From Nitrospira sp. (lineage in GTDB: Bacteria > Nitrospirota > Nitrospiria > Nitrospirales > Nitrospiraceae): a stretch of DNA of 64,000 nt. A program made the translations under genes and the position numbers. The stretch spans positions 1 to 64,000 of the forward strand of contig JACOEK010000008.1 of NCBI GenBank assembly GCA_024998595.1, given 5' to 3'. The notes below the pieces were generated by a model, which saw only the letters and a list, made by a program, of their open reading frames with translations, was not told where the DNA came from and did not search any database. This document shows positions 1 through 9,562 of the stretch, piece by piece (position 1 is the stretch's first letter; every line of letters begins with the position of its first letter).

Positions 1-55
1 GCGCGAAGGCGGCAAGACCGTCGGCTCGGGCGTCGTTACGGAAATTCTAGCTTAG
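1..55 (+). CDS. tuf: Elongation factor Tu, C-terminal end (partial)
   Basis: Only the last 17 codons are in the window, ending GSGVVTEILA and TAG at 53-55. This matches the C-terminus of EF-Tu, the GTPase that delivers aminoacyl-tRNA to the ribosome. Its place directly before rpsJ is the common arrangement in which tuf precedes the S10 operon. The 5' part lies outside the window, so length and active-site residues cannot be checked. Confidence 0.85.
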   Translation, partial: REGGKTVGSGVVTEILA

Positions 56-95
56 GGATGCCCTGGTCTGTTGGCCGGCATGTTAGGAGTTGAGC

Positions 96-407
96 GTGAA
101 AGTCGATCAAAGAATTCGTATCAGGTTGCGTGGTTTTGATTATCGCGTGCTTGATCAGTCCGTGGTGGAGATTGTGGAGACGGTCAGGCGTAGCGGCGCG
201 CGGGTTGTCGGCCCCATCCCATTGCCGACTCGAATTGAAAAATTCACCGTGCAGCGTTCGACCCACGTTGATAAGAAGTCCCGCGAACAATTTGAGATTC
301 GTACGCACAAGCGTCTGTTGGATATCATGGAGCCTACGCCAGAGACCATGGACTCGTTGATGAAGCTCAATTTGGCGGCTGGTGTAGATGTGGAGATTAA
401 GCTCTGA
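96..407 (+). CDS. rpsJ: Ribosomal protein S10
   Basis: S10 sits in the head of the small subunit and, as NusE, also joins NusB in transcription antitermination complexes. The product is 103 residues and carries the family's N-terminal [11 protein letters not shown] segment and the [10 protein letters not shown] segment near residue 72. A TTG at 90 abuts the AGGAG at 85-89, while the GTG at 96 stands six bases behind it and gives a standard N-terminus, so GTG 96 is chosen. It opens the ribosomal cluster 40 bases after tuf. Confidence 0.95.
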   Translation: MKVDQRIRIRLRGFDYRVLDQSVVEIVETVRRSGARVVGPIPLPTRIEKFTVQRSTHVDKKSREQFEIRTHKRLLDIMEPTPETMDSLMKLNLAAGVDVEIKL

Positions 408-449
408 GGGTTGAAGTTCTTCGACCATACTTGAGCTGACAGGAAGACC

Positions 450-1070
450 ATGACAAACGGATTGTTAGGTAAAAAATTGGGGATGACCCAAATTTATGAC
501 GAAAGCGTTCTGGAGCCGGTTACGGTTATTGAAGCTGGCCCTTGTCGAGTGGTTGCGATCAAAACCAAGGAGCGTGACGGCTATGAGGCCGTTCAGCTAT
601 CATTCGGTGAGGTGAAAGAGCGGAGCCTCTCGAGCGGGGAGCTCGGACACTTGAAGAAACATCAGGCTCCTGCCAGTCGCTGGTTGCGCGAATTCCCCAA
701 AACGGGAGATGTGGCTGTTGGCGCGACCGTGAAAGTCGACATGTTTAAAAAAGGTGATTGGGTTGATGTTGTCGGTATTTCTAAGGGTAAGGGATTTCAG
801 GGAGTCGTGAAGCGGCACAATTATGCCGGTGGCCCTGAGACGCATGGTTCCATGTTCCACCGTGCTCCTGGTTCGATCGGCGCAAGCTCGTATCCGTCAC
901 GTGTTTGGAAAAATAAGGCGTTGCCTGGTCATATGGGGGATGAGCGTGTCACGGTTCAGCGCTTGAAAGTGATTGACGCCCGTCCAGATGAAAACCTGTT
1001 GTTCGTCCGCGGAGCAGTGCCTGGTGGTGCAAATGGGCTGCTGGTTGTGCGGAAGTCGAAAAAGAGTTGA
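450..1070 (+). CDS. rplC: Ribosomal protein L3
   Basis: Large-subunit protein L3 (206 residues), an early assembly protein near the peptidyl-transferase centre. The family signature is seen at residues 111-134 ([18 protein letters not shown], then THGS), followed by the RAPGSIG loop. In E. coli a glutamine just after GSIG is methylated by PrmB; the aligned stretch here reads ASS, so that modification site appears to be absent. ATG start behind GGAAG. Three bases separate it from rplD. Confidence 0.96.
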   Translation: MTNGLLGKKLGMTQIYDESVLEPVTVIEAGPCRVVAIKTKERDGYEAVQLSFGEVKERSLSSGELGHLKKHQAPASRWLREFPKTGDVAVGATVKVDMFKKGDWVDVVGISKGKGFQGVVKRHNYAGGPETHGSMFHRAPGSIGASSYPSRVWKNKALPGHMGDERVTVQRLKVIDARPDENLLFVRGAVPGGANGLLVVRKSKKS

Positions 1071-1073
1071 GCT

Positions 1074-1697
1074 ATGCCGATCGTTGATGTGGTTGATTCA
1101 AAAAAGAAGAAAGTCGGTAGCGTCGATCTGCCTGACGAAGTATTCGGCTGTAAGCCGCATGGTTCGCTGGTTCATGAGGCCGTTGTCATGCAGAGGGCGT
1201 GTGACCGCCAAGGCACCGCCTCAACTTTGCGTCGCGGTGAGGTGAGCGGATCTGGCAAGAAGCCGTGGAAGCAAAAGCACACGGGCCGTGCGCGGGCCGG
1301 CTCTTTGCGATCTCCTGTATGGCGGCATGGAGGTACTGTTTTTGGGCCTAAGCCTAGAAGCTACGCCTTCGGCATGCCCAGGAAGAAGTATCGGGCAGCC
1401 CTTCAGAGCGTTCTTTCCGCCAAGGTTTCTGAGGGCAACGTGCTAGTGGTGTCTGAGTTGTCTATTGCAGAGGCAAAGACGAAATTGTTGGCAACCGTTT
1501 TGGCTCAGCTTGGGATTTCAGGAACTGCCTTGCTCGTGGTTGCCGATCCAAACTCTCATGTGGTTCAAGCTGGGAAGAACCTGTCGAACGTTACAGTATT
1601 GCGACCCGAAGAATTGAACGTCTATGACGTGCTTCGTTGCCACTCCCTCGTCATTCCGCAGGGTGAGTTGGGTCGAGTGAAAGAGGTGTGGTCATGA
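1074..1697 (+). CDS. rplD: Ribosomal protein L4
   Basis: L4 (207 residues) lines the exit tunnel with a long basic loop; in E. coli it also represses the S10 operon. The loop is seen at about residues 40-80, rich in Arg, Lys and Gly (GSGKKPWKQKHTGRARAG), and then the HGGTVFGPKPRSY segment. The TGA stop overlaps the ATG of rplW, which suggests translational coupling. Confidence 0.96.
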   Translation: MPIVDVVDSKKKKVGSVDLPDEVFGCKPHGSLVHEAVVMQRACDRQGTASTLRRGEVSGSGKKPWKQKHTGRARAGSLRSPVWRHGGTVFGPKPRSYAFGMPRKKYRAALQSVLSAKVSEGNVLVVSELSIAEAKTKLLATVLAQLGISGTALLVVADPNSHVVQAGKNLSNVTVLRPEELNVYDVLRCHSLVIPQGELGRVKEVWS

Positions 1698-1987
1698 AAG
1701 GCGATCTTCATCAAGTGTTGATCCAGCCGTTGTTGACTGAGAAGATCACCGCTTTGCGTGAGCGGAGTAATACTGTGGGTTTTCTTGTTCATCCAGACGC
1801 AAACAAAATTCAGATTAAGCAAGCCGTCGAATCGCTCTTGAAGGTCAAAGTATCGAGAGTCAATGTCGTAAATATTCGCGGCAAGATAAAAAGGTTGGGA
1901 CGTTTTGTTGGGAAACGGTCCGATTGGAAGAAGGCATTTGTCACGTTGAAAGAAGGCGAGAAGCTCGAACTCTACGAAACTGTGTAG
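1694..1987 (+). CDS. rplW: Ribosomal protein L23
   Basis: L23 (97 residues) forms part of the tunnel exit and is the docking site for trigger factor and SRP. The N-terminal LIQPLLTEK motif and the central VNVVNIRGKIKR segment are typical. The ATG at 1694 overlaps the rplD stop in an ATGA junction and has AGAGGTG five bases upstream; the in-frame GTG at 1688 lies inside that Shine-Dalgarno sequence, so ATG is preferred. Confidence 0.94.
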   Translation: MKGDLHQVLIQPLLTEKITALRERSNTVGFLVHPDANKIQIKQAVESLLKVKVSRVNVVNIRGKIKRLGRFVGKRSDWKKAFVTLKEGEKLELYETV

Positions 1988-2019
1988 GCGTGAGCGTCTC
2001 GACGGAGTGAGAACCAGCT

Positions 2020-2847
2020 ATGGCACTAAAAGTTTATAAGCCCACGTCTCCGGGGCGTCGCGGTATGACCGCCATCCAGGGAGAAAAGCTCACCAAGAAG
2101 AAGCCAGAAAAGTCCTTAACCGGCTTTCATCTTCGCACGGGTGGGCGGAATAATGACGGGCGCCAGACTATTCGATTCCGTGGGGGAGGTCACAAGCGCC
2201 TCTATCGCCAAATTGATTTTCGACGCGACAAAGCCGGTGTTCCAGCCAAGGTTGCCGCGGTTGAATACGATCCGAATCGGTCTTCGAGAATCGCGCTGCT
2301 GCACTACTTGGACGGCGAGAAGCGCTATATCTTGGCTCCTGTGGGGCTGGCCGTCGGCGATACAGTGCAGTCTGGTGAAGGTGCTGAGGTGCGACCGGGT
2401 AATGCGCTCCCGCTCGTCAATATGCCTCTGGGTACCACCATTCACAATATTGAGTTGAAGCCAGGTAAGGGCGGGCAATTAATCCGCAGTGCCGGCGGCT
2501 CAGCCCAGGTGATGGGGCGGGATGGGGCGTATGTTCAAATTCGTCTCAAGTCCGGCGAAATGCGGAAAGTGTTGTCCACCTGTATGGCCACGGTTGGCCA
2601 AGTTGGAAACGTCGATCACGAAAATGTGGTTGTGGGTAAGGCTGGCCGTACGCGATGGAAGGGAAAGCGCCCCCATGTTCGCGGTGTGGTGATGAACCCT
2701 GTCGATCACCCGCATGGCGGCGGTGAGGGGAAGTCAGGTCAAGGTAATCCGCATCCAGTGTCACCTTGGGGTACCCCGGCCAAAGGCTACAAGACGCGGA
2801 AGAATAAGGCGACGGATAAGTTCATCATCGCGCGTAGGAAAAAGTAG
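2020..2847 (+). CDS. rplB: Ribosomal protein L2
   Basis: L2 (275 residues) is required for subunit association and peptidyl transfer. The conserved [13 protein letters not shown] block lies at residues 225-237; H230 aligns with the histidine (229 in E. coli) implicated in activity. The basic C-terminal tail ends IIARRKK. Length is normal for the family. It starts at ATG 2020, 32 bases after rplW. Confidence 0.97.
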   Translation: MALKVYKPTSPGRRGMTAIQGEKLTKKKPEKSLTGFHLRTGGRNNDGRQTIRFRGGGHKRLYRQIDFRRDKAGVPAKVAAVEYDPNRSSRIALLHYLDGEKRYILAPVGLAVGDTVQSGEGAEVRPGNALPLVNMPLGTTIHNIELKPGKGGQLIRSAGGSAQVMGRDGAYVQIRLKSGEMRKVLSTCMATVGQVGNVDHENVVVGKAGRTRWKGKRPHVRGVVMNPVDHPHGGGEGKSGQGNPHPVSPWGTPAKGYKTRKNKATDKFIIARRKK

Positions 2848-2857
2848 GAGAGGATCA

Positions 2858-3145
2858 ATGCCTCGTTCAATTACGAAGGGCCCGTTCGTCGACGATCATC
2901 TGATCAAAAAAGTCGAACAGATGAATCAGACGAAGGACCGAAAGTTAATCAAGACCTGGTCGCGTCGATCAACGGTTATTCCTGACATGATCGGCCACAC
3001 GTTCGCGGTCCATAACGGGAAAAAATTTATTCCCGTTTTTGTTACGGAAAACATGGTCGGCCATAAGCTGGGAGAATTTGCTCCAACGCGCTTCTTCAAA
3101 GGGCACGGGCAAGCAAAGACCGAAAAGGCAGTGGCGCTTAAGTAA
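2858..3145 (+). CDS. rpsS: Ribosomal protein S19
   Basis: S19 (95 residues) is in the head of the small subunit, where it forms a complex with S13. The sequence starts [15 protein letters not shown] and has the [15 protein letters not shown] and [12 protein letters not shown] blocks of the family. The reading frame is open further upstream, but the ATG at 2858 has AGGAGAGG just before it and gives the usual length. Confidence 0.95.
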   Translation: MPRSITKGPFVDDHLIKKVEQMNQTKDRKLIKTWSRRSTVIPDMIGHTFAVHNGKKFIPVFVTENMVGHKLGEFAPTRFFKGHGQAKTEKAVALK

Positions 3146-3189
3146 TTGCCGGTTCACTAATGGGCCAGCATGGTGGAGTGGGGTCAGCT

Positions 3190-3543
3190 ATGGCAGAGGC
3201 AAAAGCAAATTTACGTTTCGTAAGAGTCACGCCTAGGAAGGCTAGAGTTGTCATCGATATGATTCGGGGCCAGCAAGTGCCAATGGCCTTAGCCATGCTT
3301 CGGCATACCCCAAAGCACGCGGCCCGGGTCATCGAGAAGCTTCTTCGATCTGCAGTGGCCAATGCCGAGCAGAAGGAATTGGGCGACAGTGACGAGATGT
3401 GGGTGTCGCAGGCCGTAGTGAACTGCGGACCTATTTATAAGCGTTTTAGAGCACGATCGATGGGACGAGCCAACTCCATTCAGAAGCGGACGAGTCATAT
3501 CACGATCGCGGTTGCCGCTCCGAACGCCGCTCACAGCAGCTAA
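3190..3543 (+). CDS. rplV: Ribosomal protein L22
   Basis: L22 (117 residues) reaches into the exit tunnel with a beta-hairpin. The N-terminal LRFVRVTPRKARVVIDMIRG and the C-terminal FRARSMGRANSIQKRTSHI are family hallmarks. An in-frame ATG at 3160 would add ten residues with no family counterpart; ATG 3190, with GGAG at 3175-3178, is preferred, although the spacing is somewhat long. Confidence 0.92.
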   Translation: MAEAKANLRFVRVTPRKARVVIDMIRGQQVPMALAMLRHTPKHAARVIEKLLRSAVANAEQKELGDSDEMWVSQAVVNCGPIYKRFRARSMGRANSIQKRTSHITIAVAAPNAAHSS

Positions 3544-3575
3544 CGCTTTTACAATTAGACTGAGGGTTATTCTTC

Positions 3576-4244
3576 ATGGGTCAGAAGACACATCCAATTG
3601 GCTATCGCATCGGCTATAACTACACCTGGAGCTCGCGCTGGTACGCGGATAAAGACTATGCGCGACTGCTTCACCAAGATATCAAGATTCGGAAGATGGT
3701 GAAGGCCAAGCTGTACCACGCCGGAGTCGCCAAGGTGGAAATAGAACGATCCGGGGATCAAACCCGTGTGATTATTCACACCGCTCGCCCTGGAATTATC
3801 ATTGGTCGAAAGGGCGCCGAAGTCGATAAATTGAAAGCAGCTCTCGAGAAGGAATATTCGGGACAGGCCTACATCACGGTCAAAGAAATTAAAAAGCCCG
3901 AATTAGACGCTCAATTGGTAAGCGAAAATGTCGCCACTCAATTGGAGAAGCGTGTTGCATTCCGACGCGCGATGAAACGTAGTGTGCAGTCTGCGCTTCG
4001 TCTGGGTGCCCAGGGAATCAAGATTATGGTCGCCGGACGCTTAGGTGGTGCAGAAATCGCCAGAACTGAGTGGTATCGAGAAGGGCGGGTCCCGCTCCAT
4101 ACCTTGCGCGCCGAAGTGGATTATGGTTTTGCGGAAGCCCATACGACGATGGGGCAGATCGGGGTGAAAACCTGGATCTATAAGGGTGAGTTGTTGCCAG
4201 CGCTTCAGTTAAAGCCTGATTCTACGCTAGGACGACTTGGCTAA
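3576..4244 (+). CDS. rpsC: Ribosomal protein S3
   Basis: S3 (222 residues) lies at the mRNA entry site and contributes to the ribosomal helicase. It has a type-II KH domain with the GRKG loop at residues 77-80, and the C-terminal S3 domain with [20 protein letters not shown]. The N-terminus [13 protein letters not shown] is typical. It starts at ATG 3576 behind GAGGG. Confidence 0.97.
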   Translation: MGQKTHPIGYRIGYNYTWSSRWYADKDYARLLHQDIKIRKMVKAKLYHAGVAKVEIERSGDQTRVIIHTARPGIIIGRKGAEVDKLKAALEKEYSGQAYITVKEIKKPELDAQLVSENVATQLEKRVAFRRAMKRSVQSALRLGAQGIKIMVAGRLGGAEIARTEWYREGRVPLHTLRAEVDYGFAEAHTTMGQIGVKTWIYKGELLPALQLKPDSTLGRLG

Positions 4245-4272
4245 AGAACTTCGATAAGGAAAAGGTGGGTCT

Positions 4273-4689
4273 GTGTTAGCGCCAAAGAAAGTTAAGTTCA
4301 GAAAAATGCAGAAGGGCCGGATGCGTGGGAAGGCCTATCGCGGGGGAGCGATTACTCTCGGGGAGTTCGGTTTGAAAGCGCTCGAACCTGGCTGGATCAC
4401 CAGTCGGCAAATTGAGGCCGCCCGAATCGCCATTACCCGTTTCGTCAAGCGCGGCGGACAGGTCTGGACGAGAATATTCCCGGACAAGCCAATTACTAAA
4501 AAGCCCGCTGAGACCCGCATGGGTAAAGGTAAGGGCAATCCAGAGTATTGGGTGGCCGTCGTGAAACCGGGACGCATCATGTATGAAATGGGCGGTGTTG
4601 CTCCTGATGTTGCCAAGCAGGCGTTAAAGCTTGCTTCCTATAAGTTGCCTATTGCCACGAAGTTCGTGGTCCGCGGCGAGTTTCAGTAA
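4273..4689 (+). CDS. rplP: Ribosomal protein L16
   Basis: L16 (138 residues) binds near the A-site tRNA elbow and is needed late in 50S assembly. The blocks [17 protein letters not shown] at the N-terminus and the [19 protein letters not shown] segment at about residues 77-96 are diagnostic. The start is GTG at 4273, preceded by AAGGTGGG. It is followed after ten bases by the first possible start of rpmC. Confidence 0.96.
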   Translation: MLAPKKVKFRKMQKGRMRGKAYRGGAITLGEFGLKALEPGWITSRQIEAARIAITRFVKRGGQVWTRIFPDKPITKKPAETRMGKGKGNPEYWVAVVKPGRIMYEMGGVAPDVAKQALKLASYKLPIATKFVVRGEFQ

Positions 4690-4717
4690 CCTGTAGCGCG
4701 TGTTGAGTGGTGATGTG

Positions 4718-4939
4718 ATGGATGTGAAGGATCTAAGCGGGCTCTCGCTGGAAGAGTTGTCCGAAAAGGAAAAGCAGTTACGCCAAGAACTATTTAATTT
4801 CCGATTCCAACTCGGCATTGGTCGCCTTGAAAACCCAATGCAGGTTCGAAGCACAAAGCGCGATATTGCCCGCCTGAAAACAGTCAGGCGTCAATTGGAA
4901 TTGCTGCAGACACAGGCCGACCCGTCGGTCGGAAAGTAA
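4718..4939 (+). CDS. rpmC: Ribosomal protein L29
   Basis: L29 is a small helical protein beside the tunnel exit. From ATG 4718 the product is 73 residues with the [19 protein letters not shown] helix and [11 protein letters not shown] near the end. In-frame GTG codons at 4700 and 4715 are alternative starts; none has a clearly better ribosome-binding site, and the ATG gives the family's usual length. Confidence 0.88.
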   Translation: MDVKDLSGLSLEELSEKEKQLRQELFNFRFQLGIGRLENPMQVRSTKRDIARLKTVRRQLELLQTQADPSVGK

Positions 4940-4953
4940 GAGAGAAGAGGCGT

Positions 4954-5223
4954 ATGAAGGAAGGCCAACAACATCGACGTGAGTGGTATGGCAACGTCGT
5001 CAGCAACAAGATGAATAAAACGGTTGTCGTCGCCGTTGAACGATCGGTCATTCACCCAATTTACAAAAAGGTCCTTCGCCGCGTCACCAAGCTCAAGGCG
5101 CACGACGAGGGTAATGTGTGTAAGGTTGGGGATCGGGTTCAACTGAGCGAAACGCGTCCAATCAGCAAGGATAAGCATTGGCGCGTGGTACGCGTCATGG
5201 TCAAAGGGCAACCTGAGAAGTAA
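4954..5223 (+). CDS. rpsQ: Ribosomal protein S17
   Basis: S17 (89 residues) is a primary 16S rRNA binding protein with an OB fold. The blocks [37 protein letters not shown] and [20 protein letters not shown] are all family signatures. Start ATG 4954 behind AGAGAAGAGG, 14 bases after rpmC. Confidence 0.96.
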   Translation: MKEGQQHRREWYGNVVSNKMNKTVVVAVERSVIHPIYKKVLRRVTKLKAHDEGNVCKVGDRVQLSETRPISKDKHWRVVRVMVKGQPEK

Positions 5224-5284
5224 CCACGGAATACACCTGAAGAGCTAAAGGGCCAGATCCTTTTGGCGGTGAGTAGGGCGGGGT

Positions 5285-5653
5285 ATGATTCAGAATTACA
5301 CATACATGGATGTGGCCGATAATTCCGGCGCGAAGCAGGTCATGTGTTTTCACGTTCTCGGTGGCACGCGACGTCGGTACGGATCACTTGGGGACATTGT
5401 CGTGGTAGCCGTCAAAGAGGCGATTCCGCAGGCCGGCGTAAAAAAAGGCGATGTGAGTCGGGCGGTCATTGTGCGGACGACCAAGGAAGTGCGGCGTGAC
5501 GACGGTTCGTATATCAAGTTTGACCGTAACGCCTGCGTCCTGATCAATGCTCAGGGCGAGCCAGTTGGGACTCGAATTTTCGGCCCAGTCGCGCGTGAAC
5601 TTCGCTGGAAGAAGTTCATGAAGATTATTTCGCTTGCGCCGGAAGTCTTGTAG
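5285..5653 (+). CDS. rplN: Ribosomal protein L14
   Basis: L14 (122 residues) sits at the subunit interface and is the binding site of the silencing factor RsfS. The N-terminus [20 protein letters not shown] and the C-terminus [20 protein letters not shown] are characteristic, and the length is exactly as usual. A 61-base gap separates it from rpsQ; no terminator is visible there. Confidence 0.97.
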   Translation: MIQNYTYMDVADNSGAKQVMCFHVLGGTRRRYGSLGDIVVVAVKEAIPQAGVKKGDVSRAVIVRTTKEVRRDDGSYIKFDRNACVLINAQGEPVGTRIFGPVARELRWKKFMKIISLAPEVL

Positions 5654-5679
5654 TCGAAGGAAGAAAGGTTTTGGTAGGG

Positions 5680-6006
5680 ATGGCACGAATCAAAACGAAA
5701 ATTCGTAAGGGCGACACGGTCGTGGTGATGACTGGGCGTGAGCGTGGCAAGTCGGGTAAGGTGTTGTCCGTCGACACCATAACCGGAAAAGTGTTGGTAG
5801 AAAAGCTCAATATGATCAAGCGCCACACCAAGCCAAATCAGAAGCTCCGGCAGGGCGGTATTCTTGAGCGAGAGGCTCCTCTTGCAATTTCCAATGTGAT
5901 GTTTTTGTGCCCAGTTACCAAGAAGCCGACTCGGTTGGGAGTCAAGCGGCAGGAAGATGGCCGACGGACCAGACTGAGCAAGAAATCAAAAGAAACTGTT
6001 GAATAG
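5680..6006 (+). CDS. rplX: Ribosomal protein L24
   Basis: L24 (108 residues) initiates 50S assembly. A KOW motif is seen at about residues 7-33 ([20 protein letters not shown]). The ATG at 5680 gives [12 protein letters not shown], the expected N-terminus; a TTG at 5671 in the same frame is closer to the GAAGGAAGAAAGG sequence but is less likely. Confidence 0.93.
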   Translation: MARIKTKIRKGDTVVVMTGRERGKSGKVLSVDTITGKVLVEKLNMIKRHTKPNQKLRQGGILEREAPLAISNVMFLCPVTKKPTRLGVKRQEDGRRTRLSKKSKETVE

Positions 6007-6026
6007 TCGGAACAGGAAAGACGTTC

Positions 6027-6680
6027 ATGGCAAAAGTAGAGAAGGGTAAGGGCGGCAAGGGAGCAACTCCTCGGTCGTCAGCTAAGAAAGAAGTGGCAGC
6101 GCCTGAAATTTCACAGGAGGCTGGTACAGAACATCAGTTTGCGCCGCGACTCAGGGAGACCTATCGCGACCAAGTAGTCCCGGCTCTTATGAAAGAATTC
6201 GGCTACGGCAATTTGATGCAAGTGCCGCGTCTCGAAAGAATTGTTTTGAATGTCGGCATGGGCGAGGCAATTCAAAACGTGAAGTTGCTCGAAAGCGCTG
6301 CGAATGAGCTGGGCATTATCACCGGACAGAAACCGGTGACGACACGCGCGAAAAAGGCTATCGCCGGTTTCAAATTAAGGCAGGGGATGCCGATCGGTGC
6401 CAAGGTAACATTGCGCAGTCGAAGAATGTGGGAATTTTTGGACCGCCTGATATCTCTGGCACTGCCTCGTATTCGTGACTTTCGCGGTATCTCTCCCAAA
6501 GCTTTTGATGGCCGAGGCAACTATACGCTTGGACTGAAGGAGCAATTAATATTTCCAGAGATTGAATACGACAGTGTCGCATCCATTCACGGCATGGATA
6601 TCACCATCGTCACCACTGCGCGTACGAATGACGAAGGCAAGGCCCTGCTCAAGCATCTTGGCATGCCGTTCCGAGCCTAA
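6027..6680 (+). CDS. rplE: Ribosomal protein L5 with N-terminal extension
   Basis: L5 binds 5S rRNA in the central protuberance. The canonical protein begins at about residue 42 ([17 protein letters not shown]) and includes [14 protein letters not shown] and the C-terminal [18 protein letters not shown]. At 217 residues it is about 38 longer than the usual ~180. The extra N-terminal part is rich in Lys, Gly, Ala and Glu and looks disordered. An internal ATG near the canonical start has no ribosome-binding site, so the long form from ATG 6027 is kept. Confidence 0.93.
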   Translation: MAKVEKGKGGKGATPRSSAKKEVAAPEISQEAGTEHQFAPRLRETYRDQVVPALMKEFGYGNLMQVPRLERIVLNVGMGEAIQNVKLLESAANELGIITGQKPVTTRAKKAIAGFKLRQGMPIGAKVTLRSRRMWEFLDRLISLALPRIRDFRGISPKAFDGRGNYTLGLKEQLIFPEIEYDSVASIHGMDITIVTTARTNDEGKALLKHLGMPFRA

Positions 6681-6743
6681 GTATTTGGATTGAAAGTGAT
6701 CGGCATGGCCCAGGCGGGCCACGCAGGAGTAAAGGGGGATGTT

Positions 6744-6929
6744 GTGTCAAGATTAGCGCTCAAGAATAAGGCCGCAGTGAAATCCAAGTTCTCGTGTCGC
6801 GACTACCACCGTTGCGGGTTATGTGGTCGTGTACGTGGGTTTTTACGTCGATTTCGCATGTGCCGTATCTGTTTTCGGTTTTTGAGCCTCAAGGGAGAGA
6901 TTCCCGGAGTGCGTAAGTCCAGCTGGTAG
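6744..6929 (+). CDS. rpsN: Ribosomal protein S14, zinc-binding type
   Basis: S14 of the short zinc-binding (C+) type, 61 residues from GTG 6744. The zinc ribbon is C24-x2-C27 and C40-x2-C43, followed by the C-terminal [11 protein letters not shown] block. The frame is open from 6690, but GTG 6744 has AAAGGGGGAT at 6731-6740 and gives the standard length. Confidence 0.94.
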   Translation: MSRLALKNKAAVKSKFSCRDYHRCGLCGRVRGFLRRFRMCRICFRFLSLKGEIPGVRKSSW

Positions 6930-6974
6930 TCGCCTTGGCGGAAGCCTGCATTTGCGGGCATAAAAGAGGAATGC

Positions 6975-7370
6975 ATGATTACTGATCCGATTGCTGATTT
7001 GTTAGTTCGACTGGGCAATGCTGCTCGCCGTCGTCAGGATGTCGTTAAAGTCCCTGTCTCAAAAGTGAAGCGACAGATTCTGAATATCCTCGGCAAGGAA
7101 GGATTTATCCTCGGCTATGGGGAAACGCAGGAAGATGGGCACCCTATCTTCTCTGTCCAGCTTCGCTATGTCGAGGAAGCGCGTCCGATGATCACGGGCA
7201 TGCGTCGAATCAGCAAGCCGGGGCGCCGTGTGTATGTCGGGAGAGATGATGTGCCAAAGGTCAGAAATGGGATTGGCGTGGCCGTCATTTCAACCTCGAA
7301 AGGTCTTATGACCGATAGTGATTCCAGGCGGGCGGGCTTGGGTGGTGAAGTGCTTTGTTCTGTCTGGTAA
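6975..7370 (+). CDS. rpsH: Ribosomal protein S8
   Basis: S8 (131 residues) is a central-domain 16S rRNA binder and, in E. coli, the repressor of the spc operon. The N-terminus MITDPIADLLVRLGNA and the C-terminal GIGVAVISTSKGLMTDSDSR block are typical. ATG start behind AAAAGAGG. Confidence 0.97.
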   Translation: MITDPIADLLVRLGNAARRRQDVVKVPVSKVKRQILNILGKEGFILGYGETQEDGHPIFSVQLRYVEEARPMITGMRRISKPGRRVYVGRDDVPKVRNGIGVAVISTSKGLMTDSDSRRAGLGGEVLCSVW

Positions 7371-7427
7371 GAAGAGTCGGCTAAGACGCAGTAATAACCG
7401 GGATCGCTGTAACGTAACGGGGTTCGT

Positions 7428-7964
7428 ATGTCGAGGATTGGGCGGAAACCAATTTCAGTTCCAAGCGGCGTTGATGTGAAGGTCGCCGGTAAGCTCGTAT
7501 CAGTGAAGGGCCCCATGGGTAAACTCGATTGGAGGCTGACCAATGGGTTGAGCGTCGCGGTCGCAGACGGGCAGCTTGTTGTCAACCGGTCAGGTGATGC
7601 GCGTGAGATACGTGCCATGCATGGGTTAGTTCGCGCCGAATTGAGCAATATTATCCAAGGTGTCACCAAAGGGTACGAGAAATCGTTAGAGATAACGGGT
7701 GTGGGTTACAAGGCTCAACTTCAGGGACGTGAGATGAGTTTTAATGTCGGGTACATCAATCCGGTCACCTATACGGTACCTCAGGGAATTGATGTGAAGG
7801 TCGACAAGCAAACACTCATTTCCATTAAAGGTATCGATAAGCGACTGGTCGGTCAGGTTGCGGCCAACATTCGCTCTATTAAACCTCCCGATGTCTATAA
7901 GCAAAAAGGAATTCGATACGCCGGCGAAGTACTGAGGAAGAAGGCAGGCAAAACCGGCAAGTAG
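7428..7964 (+). CDS. rplF: Ribosomal protein L6
   Basis: L6 (178 residues) lies near the factor-binding site. It has two repeated alpha/beta domains: SRIGRKPISVPSGVDV at the start, and the second-domain segment SIKPPDVYKQKGIRYAGE near residues 148-165. Normal length. Nine bases separate it from rplR. Confidence 0.97.
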   Translation: MSRIGRKPISVPSGVDVKVAGKLVSVKGPMGKLDWRLTNGLSVAVADGQLVVNRSGDAREIRAMHGLVRAELSNIIQGVTKGYEKSLEITGVGYKAQLQGREMSFNVGYINPVTYTVPQGIDVKVDKQTLISIKGIDKRLVGQVAANIRSIKPPDVYKQKGIRYAGEVLRKKAGKTGK

Positions 7965-7973
7965 AGGCATCTG

Positions 7974-8339
7974 ATGAATACCCAAGAAAAAAATCGAAAA
8001 TTAGCGCGACGTAAACAGCGGGTCAGAAAATCGGTTATCGGTACGAGTGATCGTCCGCGTTTGAACGTCTTCCGTAGCCGATCGCACATCTATGCCCAAA
8101 TCATCGATGATCTTCGTGGACACACTGTGGCGGCAGCATCTACATTGGACGAATCCTTGCGGAAGGCTGTGAAATCAACCGGCAGCATTGAAGGTGCGAA
8201 AGCCGTAGGAAAACTTATTGCCGAACGAGCCAAGGCGGCCAAAGTTTCAATGGTCGTGTTTGATCGTGGCGGGCGGCAGTATCATGGACGGGTGAAGGCC
8301 TTGGCCGATGCATCCCGCGAGGGCGGATTACAGTTTTAG
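7974..8339 (+). CDS. rplR: Ribosomal protein L18
   Basis: L18 (121 residues) binds 5S rRNA with L5. It has the basic N-terminus [39 protein letters not shown] and the terminal [19 protein letters not shown] signature. ATG start at 7974 with GAGG upstream. Confidence 0.97.
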   Translation: MNTQEKNRKLARRKQRVRKSVIGTSDRPRLNVFRSRSHIYAQIIDDLRGHTVAAASTLDESLRKAVKSTGSIEGAKAVGKLIAERAKAAKVSMVVFDRGGRQYHGRVKALADASREGGLQF

Positions 8340-8407
8340 GAATGGGTCCGGCGGAACGCCTCGGCTTGCAGCAAAAGAACTGAGCCGACCTAAAGGAGAA
8401 TGACGTT

Positions 8408-8899
8408 GTGCGAGTCAATCCCGAAGAATTAAGTCTGAAAGACAAGGTGGTGTTCATCAACCGTGTCGCCAAAGTCGTGAAGGGCGGAAAGCGATTCAAC
8501 TTTTGCGCGTTGGTGGTGGTCGGCGATGGACAGGGCTATGTAGGTGTCGGCAAAGGGAAAGCCGCGGAAGTTCCGGTGGCGATTTCAAAAGCCGTAGAGC
8601 AGGCCAAAAAGCATTTGGTTCGCGTTCCCATCAAGGGGGGGACCATTCCTCACGAAGTCCATGGTCTTTTCGGCGCTGAGCATGTGCTCCTCAAGCCGGC
8701 TGCCGATGGCACCGGTATCATCGCCGGCGGCGCTGTGCGAGCGGTTGTCGAGCTGGCTGGTGCGCACAACATTATCGCCAAGACCTTAGGGCGAGGGAAT
8801 CCGTTCAATGCAGTCAGGGCCACTCTTAATGGACTTCAGCAGCTGTGCGACCCGCAGGAAATTATGCGATTGCGGCGGGCTGTTGGCAGTGAAGCGTAG
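8408..8899 (+). CDS. rpsE: Ribosomal protein S5
   Basis: S5 (163 residues) helps maintain decoding accuracy. The N-terminal double-stranded RNA-binding-like domain contains [20 protein letters not shown], and the C-terminal domain has [20 protein letters not shown]. The start is GTG 8408 with AAGGAG ten bases before it. Confidence 0.96.
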   Translation: MRVNPEELSLKDKVVFINRVAKVVKGGKRFNFCALVVVGDGQGYVGVGKGKAAEVPVAISKAVEQAKKHLVRVPIKGGTIPHEVHGLFGAEHVLLKPAADGTGIIAGGAVRAVVELAGAHNIIAKTLGRGNPFNAVRATLNGLQQLCDPQEIMRLRRAVGSEA

Positions 8900-8906
8900 G
8901 GACATC

Positions 8907-9116
8907 ATGGCTACTGAAAAGAAAACAACGACTGCTCAAGGAAGTCTTCGAATTACTCTGAAGCGTAGTCCGATTGGAACCCCGTACAAACACCGCTTAG
9001 TTCTCAGGGGTTTAGGGCTGCGCAAACTCAATGCCACTGTGCTGCGTCCTGCCAGCGATCAGGTGAAGGGCATGATTGCCAAGGTGGGTTATTTACTGGA
9101 AGTGAGTCCCCAATGA
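8907..9116 (+). CDS. rpmD: Ribosomal protein L30
   Basis: L30 (69 residues) is a small protein of the large subunit. Following a short non-conserved N-terminus, the sequence has LRITLKRSPIGTPYKHR and LGLRKLNATVLRPAS, the family core. The frame is open further upstream inside rpsE; ATG 8907 is the start that matches the family. Its stop overlaps the rplO ATG in an ATGA junction. Confidence 0.94.
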   Translation: MATEKKTTTAQGSLRITLKRSPIGTPYKHRLVLRGLGLRKLNATVLRPASDQVKGMIAKVGYLLEVSPQ

Positions 9117-9562
9117 AGTTGCACGATCTTGCTCCTTCTCGAGGAGCGAAGCACAAGCCAAAAAGAATCGGTCGCGGCCCTGGTTCTGGCCATGGCAAGA
9201 CTGCCACAAAAGGGCATAAGGGTCTGAAAGCTCGTTCAGGCGGCGGTAAACGCCCAGGATTTGAAGGCGGCCAGATGCCGTTGATTCGCCGAGTTCCGAA
9301 GTACGGATTTACGAATCAATTCAGAACCGAGTATACGATCATTAATTTAAAAAGTCTGGCTGGTCTGGAAACAACAGAAGTCATTACGCCCCAACTCTTG
9401 ATGAATGAAGGCCTTGTTCGACGCAAAGGAGAGCTGATTAAGATCCTCGCCCAGGGAGAGTTGACGAAACCTCTCGTGGTCCAGGCTCACAAGTTCAGCA
9501 AATCAGCCGAGGCAAAGATTCAGGCAGCCGGGGGGAGGGCCGAGGTCATTCCCTGTGTTTGA
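9113..9562 (+). CDS. rplO: Ribosomal protein L15
   Basis: L15 (149 residues) is a late-assembly protein. The glycine- and lysine-rich N-terminal half (RIGRGPGSGHGKTATKGHKG) and the FEGGQMPLIRRVPKYGF block are diagnostic. It overlaps rpmD by four bases and secY by eight bases, so these three genes are tightly coupled. Confidence 0.97.
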   Translation: MKLHDLAPSRGAKHKPKRIGRGPGSGHGKTATKGHKGLKARSGGGKRPGFEGGQMPLIRRVPKYGFTNQFRTEYTIINLKSLAGLETTEVITPQLLMNEGLVRRKGELIKILAQGELTKPLVVQAHKFSKSAEAKIQAAGGRAEVIPCV